Assembly: GCA_033439255.1 (NCBI GenBank)
Contig: CM065890.1
Span: forward strand, 558,001-622,000
Origin: Hericium rajendrae
Taxonomy: Eukaryota > Basidiomycota > Agaricomycetes > Russulales > Hericiaceae
Length of the DNA: 64,000 nucleotides
Direction: 5' to 3'
The first letter of the stretch is position 1. The number at the start of each line of letters is the position of its first letter. Below the pieces are notes generated by a model. The model searched no databases, was not told where the DNA came from, and worked only from the letters and a program-made list of their open reading frames with translations. Made by a program: the position numbers and the translations under genes. This document shows, one piece after another, positions 10,517 through 21,092 of the stretch.

Positions 10517-13500
10517 TCACCCCCTCTCTAAGACACACTTTCGCCTGGAGTGCATGATGAGCGTGGACGGGGTTGAGGTAGATGAGTCCACGAAGATTGG
10601 GAGCCTTGAGTGCATGCGGATGGCGGGTGTAGAAGTCGGTGATTGCACCATGGGCATTGGAAAGGGAGGTACGTGAAAGCCACTGATTTTCTGAATCAGG
10701 GTAGCCTGCCCATTTGACGAGATATTCAATGCCGCGTTTGTTCCGGGTGAGACGAGCATCGAGGACAGACTCAACTTCGTACTCTTCCTCACCCTCCACA
10801 AGGTCAGGTGGTGGTGCAGGGAAGTTGGGACCATGAGCATCAGTTTCCTTGTAAGGGGACAACAGGGACGTGTGGAACACCGGGTGGATACGCCAGGTGG
10901 GCGGTAGCTTCAGTCGATAAGAGACTGGGCCCAGGACGTCAGTGATTTCGAAAGGTCCCAGGCGTCGATCAGCAAGCTTAGCTTTGGGTCACGTGGTTTT
11001 GATGTTCTTGCCATCGAGCCAGACCTTGTCACCAACCTGGAAGTGGATGGTGTTGTGCATATGGTCCTGGTTGTTGCACTTCATGAGGTCAGCAGCTGTT
11101 TGAAGGCTGGCCTGGACCTCAGTGCGAAGTTGTTCGAGGTGGCGGAAACGATCCTTGACGGCGGGTGTAGACGATGTGGGGTTGACAGTGGGGATGGCAG
11201 TGGGAATATAGCCGAGGAGCATTTCAAATGGAGCTCGGTTAGTGGCGCTGTGGATACGGTGGTTGTGCGAGAACTCAGCGTAAGGGAGCCATTGGACCCA
11301 ATCATCCTGACGGTAGTTGCAGAAGGTACGAAGGAACTGCTCGAGTTCTTGATTGACACGTTCTGACTCGCCATCGGTCTGTGGATGATAGGCGGTGCTG
11401 AGGGAGGACTTGATACCAAGTTTGTCAAAGACACCACACATGACTTTGCCTGCATACTGTGGGCCACGATCAGAGATGAGGCATTCCCAGAGGCCATAGT
11501 TCCGATAAATCCTGTCAAAAAGGATGTCGACTGTGCCATCACTGGTAATGGTCTCATTACACGGAGTGAAGGAGACGTGCTTTGTAAAACGGTCGACGAC
11601 CACATTGATGGAGTCATAGCCTTGGCATTCTGGGAGTTTGACGATGAAGTCCGAGGTAATGTCTTGGAAGGGACGGGTAGGGATGGCATTGGGAATTGTT
11701 TCAACATGAGGGCGGTGATTTTGAACCTTGGTGGCCTGGCAGGTAGCACAGCCATCAACATAATCGTGAACGAAGACAGACATACCGGGCCACCAGTAGT
11801 TGCGACTGAGGAGCTCATAGGTCTTGTAGCGTCCGGGGTGACCAGCCATGGGAGTGTCATGATGCAGCTTGACGATGTCTCGACGAAGGTCCTTGTCAGC
11901 AGGGATGTAGACTTTGCCACGAAAGAGGATGAGGCCATCCTCGTAGTTCCATTCTTGGAGGTTCTTGACAAGGGAGCGAGGGCCGTTGTTCAGGATCACA
12001 TCAAGGGCTTGGACGACCTCAATGTCCTTGGTCTTGGCATTGCGAATGCGTTGGCGGAGATCAGCGTTGCCAATGGATTTGACAGCAGCTGGACGTGTAG
12101 CACAAATCTGGAAGTACTTGGGGTCGAGGAGGACATGATCTGAGTTGTCGTCGTCCACCCCCTCTCTGTGGTCAGGTCGTCTCGACATGGCATCTGGCCG
12201 GTGGTGAATACCGGGTTTGTGGATCAAGGTAAAGTCGAAACGAGTGAGGAAGAGAGCCCAGTGAGCCTGACGACGACTCAGCTTTTGGGCAGACTTGAAG
12301 TATTCCAGGTTCTTATGGTCGGTCCAGATCTCCACAGTATGGGGAGAACCTTCCAGGTAGTGGCGCCAGGCTTCGAGGGCGCGGATGATGGCCAGGAGTT
12401 CCTTGTCATAGATGTCGTAGTTGCGTTCGGGGGCGGTGAAGGCCTTGGAGATGTAAGCAACAGGGTGCCATTGCTCGTCCTCCCTGCACTGGGATAGGAT
12501 ACCTCCTGTGGCATAGTCTGAGGCATCGACCTCAACCAGGTAGGGTTTGGATGGGTCAGGCATAATAAGGACTGGGGACGAGGTGAACGCAGCTTTAAGA
12601 GCCTCAAAGGCATGTTGACATTCAGGAGACCAGGCCCAAGGATGGTCTTTCTTGGTAAGGTCAAACATGGGACGAGCGACTTTGGAGAAGTCCTAGATAA
12701 AGCGTTGATAGAAGTTGCCAAAGCCAACGAAGGACTGGACGTCCTTGACGTTACGAGGGGCAGGCCATTCATGGCAGCAATGCCTGCAACCTTGACGGGG
12801 TCCATGGCGAGCGTGTTATGGGAGACGATGAGACCAAGGAACTCAACTGAGGGCTGCTCGAAAGAGCACTTCTCTGATTTGAGGAAGAGGTCATTGTCCT
12901 GGAGGCGTTGGAGGACCTTGCGCACGAGGTCGCAATGTTCTTCAAGGGTTTCGGTGAAAATGAGGATATCGTCCATGTAGATAACGACTTTGCCCGTGTC
13001 GATGAGATCCTTGAAAAGTTCATTCATCATTCCTTGGAACGTGGCAGAGGAGTTTGTAAGACCAAAAAACATCACCAGGGGTTCAAAGAGACCGCGGTTG
13101 GTTTTGAAGGCAGCTTTCCATTCGTCGCCCTCCTTGATGCGAACATTGTTGTAACCCCAACGAACGTCCATCTTGGAGAAGACCTTGGCACCCTTGAGCT
13201 TGTCGACGAGTTCAGAAATGAGGGGCAGGGGGTATTCATTCTTGATGGTGCCTTTGTTGAGGGCACGATAGTCCTGGACGGGGCGTAGTTTTCCATCTTT
13301 TTTCTTGATAAAGAAGAAGGGACTTGCCATAGGGGATTTGGAAGGACGGATGTAGCCTTTCTTGACCTGGTCATCAAGGAATGAATCGAGGTCCTCCTGC
13401 TCAGTGGGAGCCATGGGATAGACCTTGCATGAACGGGGTTCAAAACCATCTTTCAGGTCGATGGCGTGATCCCAAGGGCGACGTTCGGGAAGGCACTGGG

Positions 13501-13976
13501 AGGATTCCTCATCGAAGACGGGTTGGAAGTCCTGGTACTGAGGGGGAACCATCTCAGCAAAGGACTTCTCTGCAACACGGGTAGCCACACGCTCAGCCAG
13601 TTTCTGAGCATTGGTGAAAGAGCGATGGATACGGATGGTGTGTTGGTAGTCTGGGTCATCATCTGGAGGGGGTGGTGTGTCCCAGTCAGGGAGAACACCA
13701 GCCAGGCGAAGACCTTCTTCAACCCAGTCATCATCGATGTTAGGTCGCGGGTCATCGTCCTCGGTGAACAGACGTGCAGGGACTTTGGACAGGTGGATAC
13801 GGCGAAGGCAGACACCTTGGACTCGGCGAGCAGGGATCACGTATTTGGGAAGTGGGGCAGCGACAAATGGCAGGGGCAGTGGGAGCGATGGAGGGGGGCA
13901 AGGTGGGGGGAGCAGTACAGCAGCAGTACTGAGGACTGGTGGACGAGGGGCTGATTGGCGGTGTTCCGTGCGAGTG
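10413..13976 (-). pseudogene. pol: Pol, Gypsy-1 copy D, main part
   Basis: Carries the post-protease spacer, RT with an intact YMDD box, RNase H, integrase and chromodomain, ending inside the 3' LTR. Lesions against copies A and B: a 5-base GCCAT insertion near 12772-12777 that shifts the frame after ...VAGIA; CAG-to-TAG at 12693-12695; and CGA-to-TGA at 10989-10991 where A and B have CGA (KTTRPKAK). Translation from the right continues out of the Gypsy-2 LTR, so the apparent N-terminus near 14167 is an artefact. The true upstream part is 27857-28442. Confidence 0.9.
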
Positions 13977-14261
13977 TGTAACAAAGACACTTTTCGCACT
14001 ACTTCACACCTGGGATGAACAGGATCCACGTTACCCAACGGGGTAGGGATGGATTGCACGTTACAGGTATGGATGTAGTTGTTGAAAAGGTAAAGAGACA
14101 GCGCCGGCCCTGCCGGCGCTGTGGACCCGTAGCGTACAAACACATGCAAACGTCTCTGCTGACACATAGTCCGGGACCTCCCTCCCGGACTCCCTTGATC
14201 CTACTAAGTCGTGACCTCTCGCGCACGCCTCCTTGCGCGCGTAGTAAGGCGCCGCCTTACA
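13977..14261 (-). repeat. 3' LTR of Gypsy-2 (285 bp)
   Basis: Begins TGTAACAAAG and ends GCCTTACA on the + strand. It is rich in perfect hairpins: 14098-14108/14112-14122 (11-bp stem, ACAGCGCCGGC), 14068-region-independent 14168-14176/14183-14191 (9-bp stem, AGTCCGGGA), and the palindromic GTAAGGC/GCCTTAC at 14244-14260. These may act in RNA dimerisation or 3'-end formation; the function is not known. Confidence 0.92.
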
Positions 14262-14272
14262 CCCTCCCCCAC
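14262..14272 (-). other. Polypurine tract of Gypsy-2
   Basis: On the - strand GTGGGGGAGGG directly precedes the 3' LTR, as expected for the plus-strand primer. The 14273-14376 stretch between it and the extra ORF holds nothing else that I recognise. Confidence 0.75.
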
Positions 14273-14376
14273 TGGACCGAATCTATGGTCCACGAATATT
14301 GATGCCGCCTCTATACACCGCCGGGGTGAATGTGTGATTGAGGCACCACGCGCACTTGAGGCGACCAACTATGCGA

Positions 14377-16863
14377 TTAATCGTAGTCGATGAGTTCGTC
14401 CTGAGACCCGTCGGGTGTAGGTGCAGTGACGGGGTTATCCTCCAGTCCTTCAGGACTGAATGATTCCCCGCCTCCATTCAGAGGGATCCCGTCGTTTTGC
14501 GACGGGGCGGGTGCAGGAGGATGCGGTTGGTCGATGGGCGTGACTGCCCGACTGGTGGGTGCAACGATGGAGGTGGTATGAGGGGTTGGTGCAGTGGTTG
14601 TGGGTATGGCGGGTGTCATGGCGAGCGCTGGGGGTGATGCGGGCCGCACGAGAACAGTACGCGCGGTGGGTTCCGTCTCCCAATCGCGAGTGTCGTCTCG
14701 GGCGCGCAGGGAGGCGAGGTTCCTGCGGATATGGCAGATGTCTTCCAGGATGGACACCATCCATGGGGTGATGCCATTGCGCCGCAGGTGCGCCACGATC
14801 TGCGGCATGGAGAAGTCTTCCATGTCGCCCTCGTATGGTATAACCACCGACGGAGTGTTGGTGGCGGGCTGTGCGCTGCTATCTGAGAGACGGCGGAACC
14901 AGCCCGAAATGGAGAACAGTTCCGTGATCTGGTCCGTCCATCGTCGTCGCCACTCGGTGCTCGCTTCTTGCGACGCGGTTGGGCCGCTGTTCGTGACGAA
15001 CATCCACGTTTCAACGTTCCGGTGGTTGAAGAACCCGTGGGTCCCTTCAACTCCGGTTGGTGCGAATTGTGGGTTGGCCATCCAATGCGCCGTGATTTCC
15101 TCGAATGACATATCGTTGTGTGTCACTAGGAAATCGGAGTTACGGGGGAGTTCAGACAGCGGGACTGAAGCGTCCCCTCCCCCCGAGGAACCAGGCCCAC
15201 TCGTTCGCAATGGGTGCTGGGCGGCGACTGCCACCACGGTCGCATCCGTCATCATGACGTCGGCCGTGGGGGAGGCCCGCGGACGCATGCGGCGGGTTTC
15301 GCTGACGCTGCCTGCTGCTTTCCGCTTAACTGGGGGCTGGCTACCCAGTGGCGTCATGACGGGGGGCGGCAGGCCTTCACGTTCTGCACGACGGACGTTG
15401 CCCTCGTGCGCCCACAGACGGATGATGTGGCGTTGGACGAGGGTGCGGGATGCGGGAGAGACGGCACTCGCCTCGGACACCAGACGGCGGATACGGGTGA
15501 GCGCCGACGGGCTGCGGCGAGAGGCTTCAACGAGGGCGAGAACCTCGGCCTCGTTGTGGACCTCACGGCGGGAGTAATCACGGCGGTCGTGCGACGACGT
15601 CGGTGCACGGCCGGCGGACGGGCCTATGGCGCTACCAGTGTGCAACACCGACTGGTACGATGAGCCGAACGTCCCAACGAACGGCGTCGGGGCGGGCGTG
15701 GAGGGGCCGGCTGGGGTAGGTGGTCCCCACGCGCCCGGGGCGGGAGTCCAGGTGGACGACCCAGAGTCGGCGGGGCTGGCACCCCAGACACGCGCCCGGG
15801 ATTCCACGGCAACGCGCTTGAATTCGGCAGCCGCACGGGCCTCGTCAAATTTCTGCGCCTTGTCGATTTGAGATTTGGACCAGGCACGCGAGTCGCGCCG
15901 CTGCTGCTTGGTCGCATCGTCATCGGCCCACGCGAGATTGTCGTCTTCGAGTGGGTCATAATCCGCCCCCGTCTCGAAGCACCGCACATCGTCGCCAGTC
16001 ATGCGAGTGCTCCGTCCGGCGGCAGACGAGGCGGACGGCGTGGTCGTATGACGGGGCGGGGCGGGGACCGAGCGGGGCCCAGTGTCCTCGCGGCTGCGAG
16101 GGCGCCGGGATGCCGACACGCCGCGGCGGGATGACCCCGATCCGCGACGGGGAGAGTGGGAGCATGGCGGAGGTGACCGCGGGCGATGCGGGGACAGCGC
16201 GCGCGGAGGTGTGCGTCCGCCACGCGGGACGGGCTCAGAGCGAGCAGCGGAGTCGCGCGACGGGTGGTCCACGGGTCGTGTCGACGCAGCGATGTGGGCG
16301 GCGGCCTGCGGGTGCGTACTTTCGACGAGTACGTTGCGGAGCTCATGCTGGGCGTGCTCCTCAGCCGTGCGCGCACGATCACGCTCGAGGCGGTATGCCT
16401 CGACATCGGCCTCGGCACGAGCGACGTGGAGACGAAGTGCTTCGTTTTCCGCATCGTGGCAATGGATGCAACTCCAAGTCATACGGCGGCCGTTCTCGAT
16501 GAGCTGCTGTTCGAAGGCAGAGCGGGCACGTGTGGCGGCGGCGAACGAGGGGTCGTCATCGACAAGGTGCGCGCGATAGGCACGACACACCTCACAAGCC
16601 TCGTCCTCATGCATGACCGCGTGGACGGTGGGGTCGTAGGCCCACCTGTCATAACGGGGCAGAGAGGGAAGGGGTGCAGAGGCGGCGCCCGATGGGTCGC
16701 CGCTTGGGCTCTGAGGCGCGGGAGCCTCAGAGTCGACGAGCATGGCCGTAGAGTCTGCGGTGGGCTCCTGCTGAGTCGTCGTAGACGGCTCAGCGCCGAC
16801 GGCCAGCGGCGGGAGGGACTGCGCGGGGTTGCGGGTGGTGGAGTCATTGGCGGGGGTAGACAT
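14377..16863 (-). CDS. Additional 828-aa ORF of Gypsy-2, unknown function
   Basis: I do not recognise this protein. It lies between integrase and the 3' LTR, in the same sense as gag-pol, with ATG at 16863. Visible parts: an acidic/Pro-rich N-terminus; two CXXC pairs about 50 residues apart (CEVC near residue 90, CIHCHD near 140) that could bind zinc; a helical, likely coiled-coil stretch (NEALRLHVARAEADVEAYRL); a long Ser/Arg/Pro-rich region; another helical segment (RIRRLVSEASAVSPASRTLV); and a C-terminal globular part (ITAHWMANPQF, WTDQITELFSISGWFRRLSD, LRRNGITPWMVSILEDICHI). There is no clear signal peptide or membrane segment, so an envelope-like protein is unlikely. The ORF is uninterrupted while pol of the same element has two stops, although both are single CpG events. 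Confidence 0.75.
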   Translation of the reverse strand: MSTPANDSTTRNPAQSLPPLAVGAEPSTTTQQEPTADSTAMLVDSEAPAPQSPSGDPSGAASAPLPSLPRYDRWAYDPTVHAVMHEDEACEVCRAYRAHLVDDDPSFAAATRARSAFEQQLIENGRRMTWSCIHCHDAENEALRLHVARAEADVEAYRLERDRARTAEEHAQHELRNVLVESTHPQAAAHIAASTRPVDHPSRDSAARSEPVPRGGRTPPRALSPHRPRSPPPCSHSPRRGSGSSRRGVSASRRPRSREDTGPRSVPAPPRHTTTPSASSAAGRSTRMTGDDVRCFETGADYDPLEDDNLAWADDDATKQQRRDSRAWSKSQIDKAQKFDEARAAAEFKRVAVESRARVWGASPADSGSSTWTPAPGAWGPPTPAGPSTPAPTPFVGTFGSSYQSVLHTGSAIGPSAGRAPTSSHDRRDYSRREVHNEAEVLALVEASRRSPSALTRIRRLVSEASAVSPASRTLVQRHIIRLWAHEGNVRRAEREGLPPPVMTPLGSQPPVKRKAAGSVSETRRMRPRASPTADVMMTDATVVAVAAQHPLRTSGPGSSGGGDASVPLSELPRNSDFLVTHNDMSFEEITAHWMANPQFAPTGVEGTHGFFNHRNVETWMFVTNSGPTASQEASTEWRRRWTDQITELFSISGWFRRLSDSSAQPATNTPSVVIPYEGDMEDFSMPQIVAHLRRNGITPWMVSILEDICHIRRNLASLRARDDTRDWETEPTARTVLVRPASPPALAMTPAIPTTTAPTPHTTSIVAPTSRAVTPIDQPHPPAPAPSQNDGIPLNGGGESFSPEGLEDNPVTAPTPDGSQDELIDYD

Positions 16864-17018
16864 GGTGGTGGTCTGGAAGAAAAAGGTGAAGCGATTTGAG
16901 GTCGCCGCCTAAGTTGGTTGGCCAGGCACCGCCGTGCGCCCACGATGACGACTAAAAGTTTAATCTGGTTAGGTAAGCAACCCTGGAAAGAGCGCGCAGT
17001 GGCGGTGCACATTCTCGG

Positions 17019-20000
17019 TTATTTCCGAGACGTGCGCCGCCTTGGCTGTTGCCGCGTGCGACCGGCCGACGCAGCTACAGCGCGTGAAGACGACTTTGTC
17101 GCAGTAGCGCGGCGCGAGAGGGATTGCCATTGGGCAATGCCTTGGAGTTCGAGGTATCGGTCGAGGGCTTCGAGCTCCTGGCAGACTGCAAGAGTCTCCC
17201 AGGAGTGGTCGCCTAGCGACCAGCGAACGTGGAGTTGTAGATCGTCGCCCACCCATTGGTGGCCGACAATCTCGTCCACGTACCATTCCTCGTCGGCGGG
17301 TTGTCCGAAGTCGTAGAACAGCTTCGTCTCCCATCGCGGGAATAGTACGTCGTCGTTGGGCTCGTGACGGTGCAGAAGCCCTGCATGGAATACAGGGTGG
17401 ATGCGGCGTCGTTGCAGTTCTTCCGGCAATTCAAGCTTGTAGGTGGACGTGGCCGGGTTGCTCTCTAGTACCGGGAATGGGCCGATGTACTTAGGGAGGA
17501 GCTTCGCGGCTCGTCCTTTGGGCATATTCAGGTTCTTCGTAGAGAGGTACACTAGGTCGCCGACCTGGTGTTCGACCTCGGGCATGCGGCGCGAATTAGC
17601 GTAATAGGCTTGATTCACGCGGCTTTCGATGATAGCATCGTGAGCTATGGACAGGTTGGTGCGTGCCTGCTGGGCGAACTCTTGTACCCCCTTGTACATG
17701 GTTGCGGCGACAGGCTGGCTGCCCAATGTCGGCATATAACCATAGTTGAGTTCGAACGGGGCAAAGCCCGAGCTCGAACTCACGTTGGAGTTGAGTGCGA
17801 ATTCGACCATCGGGATGCGGTCCACCCAGTCCTCCTGGCTGGGAGTCATGGAGTTATGCAGGACCTGCGATATCGAACGAATAACGCATTCGGAAGCGCC
17901 ATCGGTCTGAGGATGAAATGACGTGGACATAAGGAGTTTGGTGCCCGATAGACGATGGAGTTCACGCCAAAATATTGACATGAACTTAGCGTCTCGGTCG
18001 GAGACGATTGATCCTGGCACGCCGTGCAGTCAGACGATCTCTTGATAATAAAGATGCGCCAATTCCGACGCTTTGGTTTGAGTCGTAATTGGTAGCAAAT
18101 GTACCATGGATGTGAGTCGGCAAATGATAACCCAGAGATAGTCCTTGCCACGGGCTTGGGGAAACAGGCCGACAAAGTCCATCCCGATCGATGCCCATGG
18201 ATGCGTCGGGATCGGCATGCTGTGGAGTAATCCTGCGGGAGGGTGATTGTGGGTCTTCGTCATTTGGCAGGACCCACAGCTCGCACAGAATTTCTCCAGG
18301 TCGCGGCCAATCTTCGGCCACCAATACCAACGGCGCACATACTCGGAAGTCTTTTGACTCCCGAAGTGACCGATGGTTGTGTGCGCGGTGTCCAGTATGA
18401 TCTCGTGGAGGCTGCGCCCCTTGAGCTTAGCTTGGGGGACACACAGGACGTCCAGTCCTGCTCGCGTCTTCGACCACAGGAGACCGTCATTTAATGCGAA
18501 CGTGGGGAACGTTTCGAGGCCGGATAAAACTTTGCTGAAGAAGGGGTCATCGATGTACCCAGCCTTCATGATCGTAGTCCAGTCGGATCCGCCCTCAACG
18601 CGGGGATGGAGGGGCGGGCCGTGGACCGCTATGCTTGACACGCTGGGGTCGACGCCGAGCGGTAGCTGATCAGTTGTCGCGACAGTGGATGTAGTGTGTT
18701 GGCGAGTAAGCTCCGCTGCCTCGGCATCACACTCCGCCATGCGTTCTTGTACCTTTCGCGGGCGAAGTTCCATGGCTCGTATTTCCTCGATACGAGTCGG
18801 TGAGAGGTCTTCGCCCTCGGGGTCAAGGAGGACATCGATGTTGACGTACTCCGTGCCAGGGAGCTCTTCCGTGACAGACTCGTAGTATCTGGAGAATGAG
18901 TCGGCGACTTTATTAAGTTTGCCTTCGACGTATTGAACCTTCAGGTCATATTTGGATAGAAACTCTATCCAACGTGTTTGGCGCGGGGAGAGGTTCTTCT
19001 GAGTTTCGAGGAACTCCAGAGCCTTGTGGTCGGTGACCACAGTGATTTTCCGTCCAATGAGTTTATCGGACCATTTGGAGAGGGCTTCCAGTATGGCGAT
19101 AGTCTCTTGTTCAAACGTGCGGTAATTGCGCTGAGCGTTTGAAAACTTCTTGGACATGAAACCTGCTGGCCTGCAGGTTTCCCAGGTCGGGCCTTGGCCG
19201 TACATGGCCCCTACGCCATATGTTGAGGCATCGCAGATGACCCAGATCGTCTCTGGGTTTCTGGGATCGATCGGCTTAAGGATCGGCATTTTGCAGGCCA
19301 TCGCCTTGATGAGGTCGAGGCATTGTTGATGCGTGGCCCGCCATTCGAAAGTGCGGCCATTCCTCACCATTCCCGAGAGTGGCGAGGTGTACAGTGACAG
19401 ATCGGGCATGAATTGGGCGAGGTATTGGACCAGCCCCAGGAACCGCTGGACTTCGTTGAAGTTGCGGGGGGTTGGCCAGCTTCGGATCTTCGCCATCTTG
19501 TCGCGATCAGCGTGCAAACCGCGATCGTCGATAACATGGCCGAGGCAGTCCATTCTCTCGGAGTAGATATCACACTTCTCCTGACTCAGAAACATGTGAC
19601 TATTTCTGAGTCGGTCAAATATCAGTTTAAGATGTTGTTCATGTTCTTCAATTGTGTCGGAGAATATGAAAATGTCGTCGAGATAGATGTGCACAAATAT
19701 TCCGATGAAGTCGCGGAATATGGCCGTCATGAGTCTCTGGAATGTAGCAGGAGCGTTGCAATCTCCTTGCTGCATGACATGGCTCAGGAATGTGCCATAC
19801 ACTGTTGCGAAGGCAGTTTTCCATATGTCTTCGGGCTCGATGCGTATTTGTTCGTACGCATCGCTCATGTCGATCTTGAATCTGTACTTCACGCGGGCAA
19901 CATCCATTCTAATCTGATCTTGATCAGGGAATGGAGTCACATCTTTCCGCGTGTTGTCGTTGCGCTTCCGCGCATCTACAACGGTACGCAGTTTACCCGA

Positions 20001-21092
20001 CTTCTTTGGTATACAAAGGAGTGGGGCCGCTTGGGATACCGTCTTGGGCTCCCACCATCCTGCATCCGAGTATCGCTGTATCTTCTTCATGAGCTCGGGC
20101 TTTAACGCCTCGGGGCACTTAGGAAGATGGTAGCGGCTCTCTTGGGCATCATCGATCAACGGGATACAGTGATTCACTTCGCGGAATGGGGGCAGCTCGG
20201 ACGGTACAGGGCACATTATGTCCTTCGAGTACGCGTACCAAGCGTCTCTCAGTTTCGGAATATCCTCTGGTGTTGCATGAGGGCGCTGGTTGGGGAATGC
20301 ACTCTCCAGTGCCTTCTCGATCTTGTGTCGTATGGTTTTCTTCTCGTTTTTATTCATGTGTCTCATCGGTTCTGGGGCCGATGAGTGCAGTGTGGGGTTA
20401 CTAGGTGTGCCCACTGGCGGGGTCCGCCTGTCACGAGACGATTGCGGGCTGCTTCGTCTCATCGAGGTTGCGGGTTCAACCTTCGTTGATCCCGCGGCCT
20501 CGGTTCACTCGGACTTAGTCGATTCACCCAGGTGTGCCGATCGCACAGCTGGGTAGGATGCAGCCCGCCTTTGCTTAGTTCGGTGCCGCGTTTCCTTTTC
20601 TTCCTCATTGGTCATTGCGTGAATGACCTGGTTCCCTATCTGAATGGTACGGGTCCCGAAATCGAGTACTACGTTATGGTCCGTTAGGAATGGGGTTCCA
20701 AGGATCAAATCGTAGTGGTCGATGTTGGCGATGTCGATGTAGCAGTTCATGGACTGCTCAGCGATGCTGACGTGAGCGTTCGTCCCGTAGGATATATGGG
20801 ATTTGCTGCCTACACATCCGAGTTGTAGGGTCATCGGTTCATGCAGTTCGAACACGTCGGCTTTAGCCAGGTGTGCGCTTTCGGGGCTCATACCGTTTGT
20901 AGTGCTCCCAGAGTCGAATAGCGTGAACAAACGCTTTCCGTTCATAACAACCTCGGCTGCGAGGGTCTGGTTTTTATGCCGGTCCCTCTTAGGTTGTTCC
21001 GTGCTGGATGTGTGTCGTATATTCGCATCGTACAGCCAACGCGGCCGGGGTTCCTCCCCTTTTTTGGTTGAGTCCATGGCGCAGCAGCGCAC
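17019..21092 (-). pseudogene. pol: Protease-RT-RNase H-integrase polyprotein of Gypsy-2
   Basis: One reading frame, -1 relative to gag, with two in-frame TGA codons (20505-20507 and 18030-18032). Protease box LFDSGSTTNGM; RT with IYLDDIFIFS; RNase H with VICDASTYGVGAMY and TDHKALEFL; integrase HHCC (HTTIGHFGSQ...CASCGSCQ), core with GMDFVGLFP, SDRDAKF and DGASECVIRS. The last places Cys after Glu, where Glu is the catalytic residue. The C-terminus has a YIGPFPVLE segment and a chromodomain-like end (WYVDEIVGHQW...LHVRWSLGDHSWE). Both TGAs fit CGA-to-TGA: EIV-stop-LHG in a conserved integrase stretch, and SE-stop-T before RT. The element is therefore not autonomous now but looks recently active. 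The 155 bp between this gene and the extra ORF (16864-17018) hold no gene. Confidence 0.9.
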
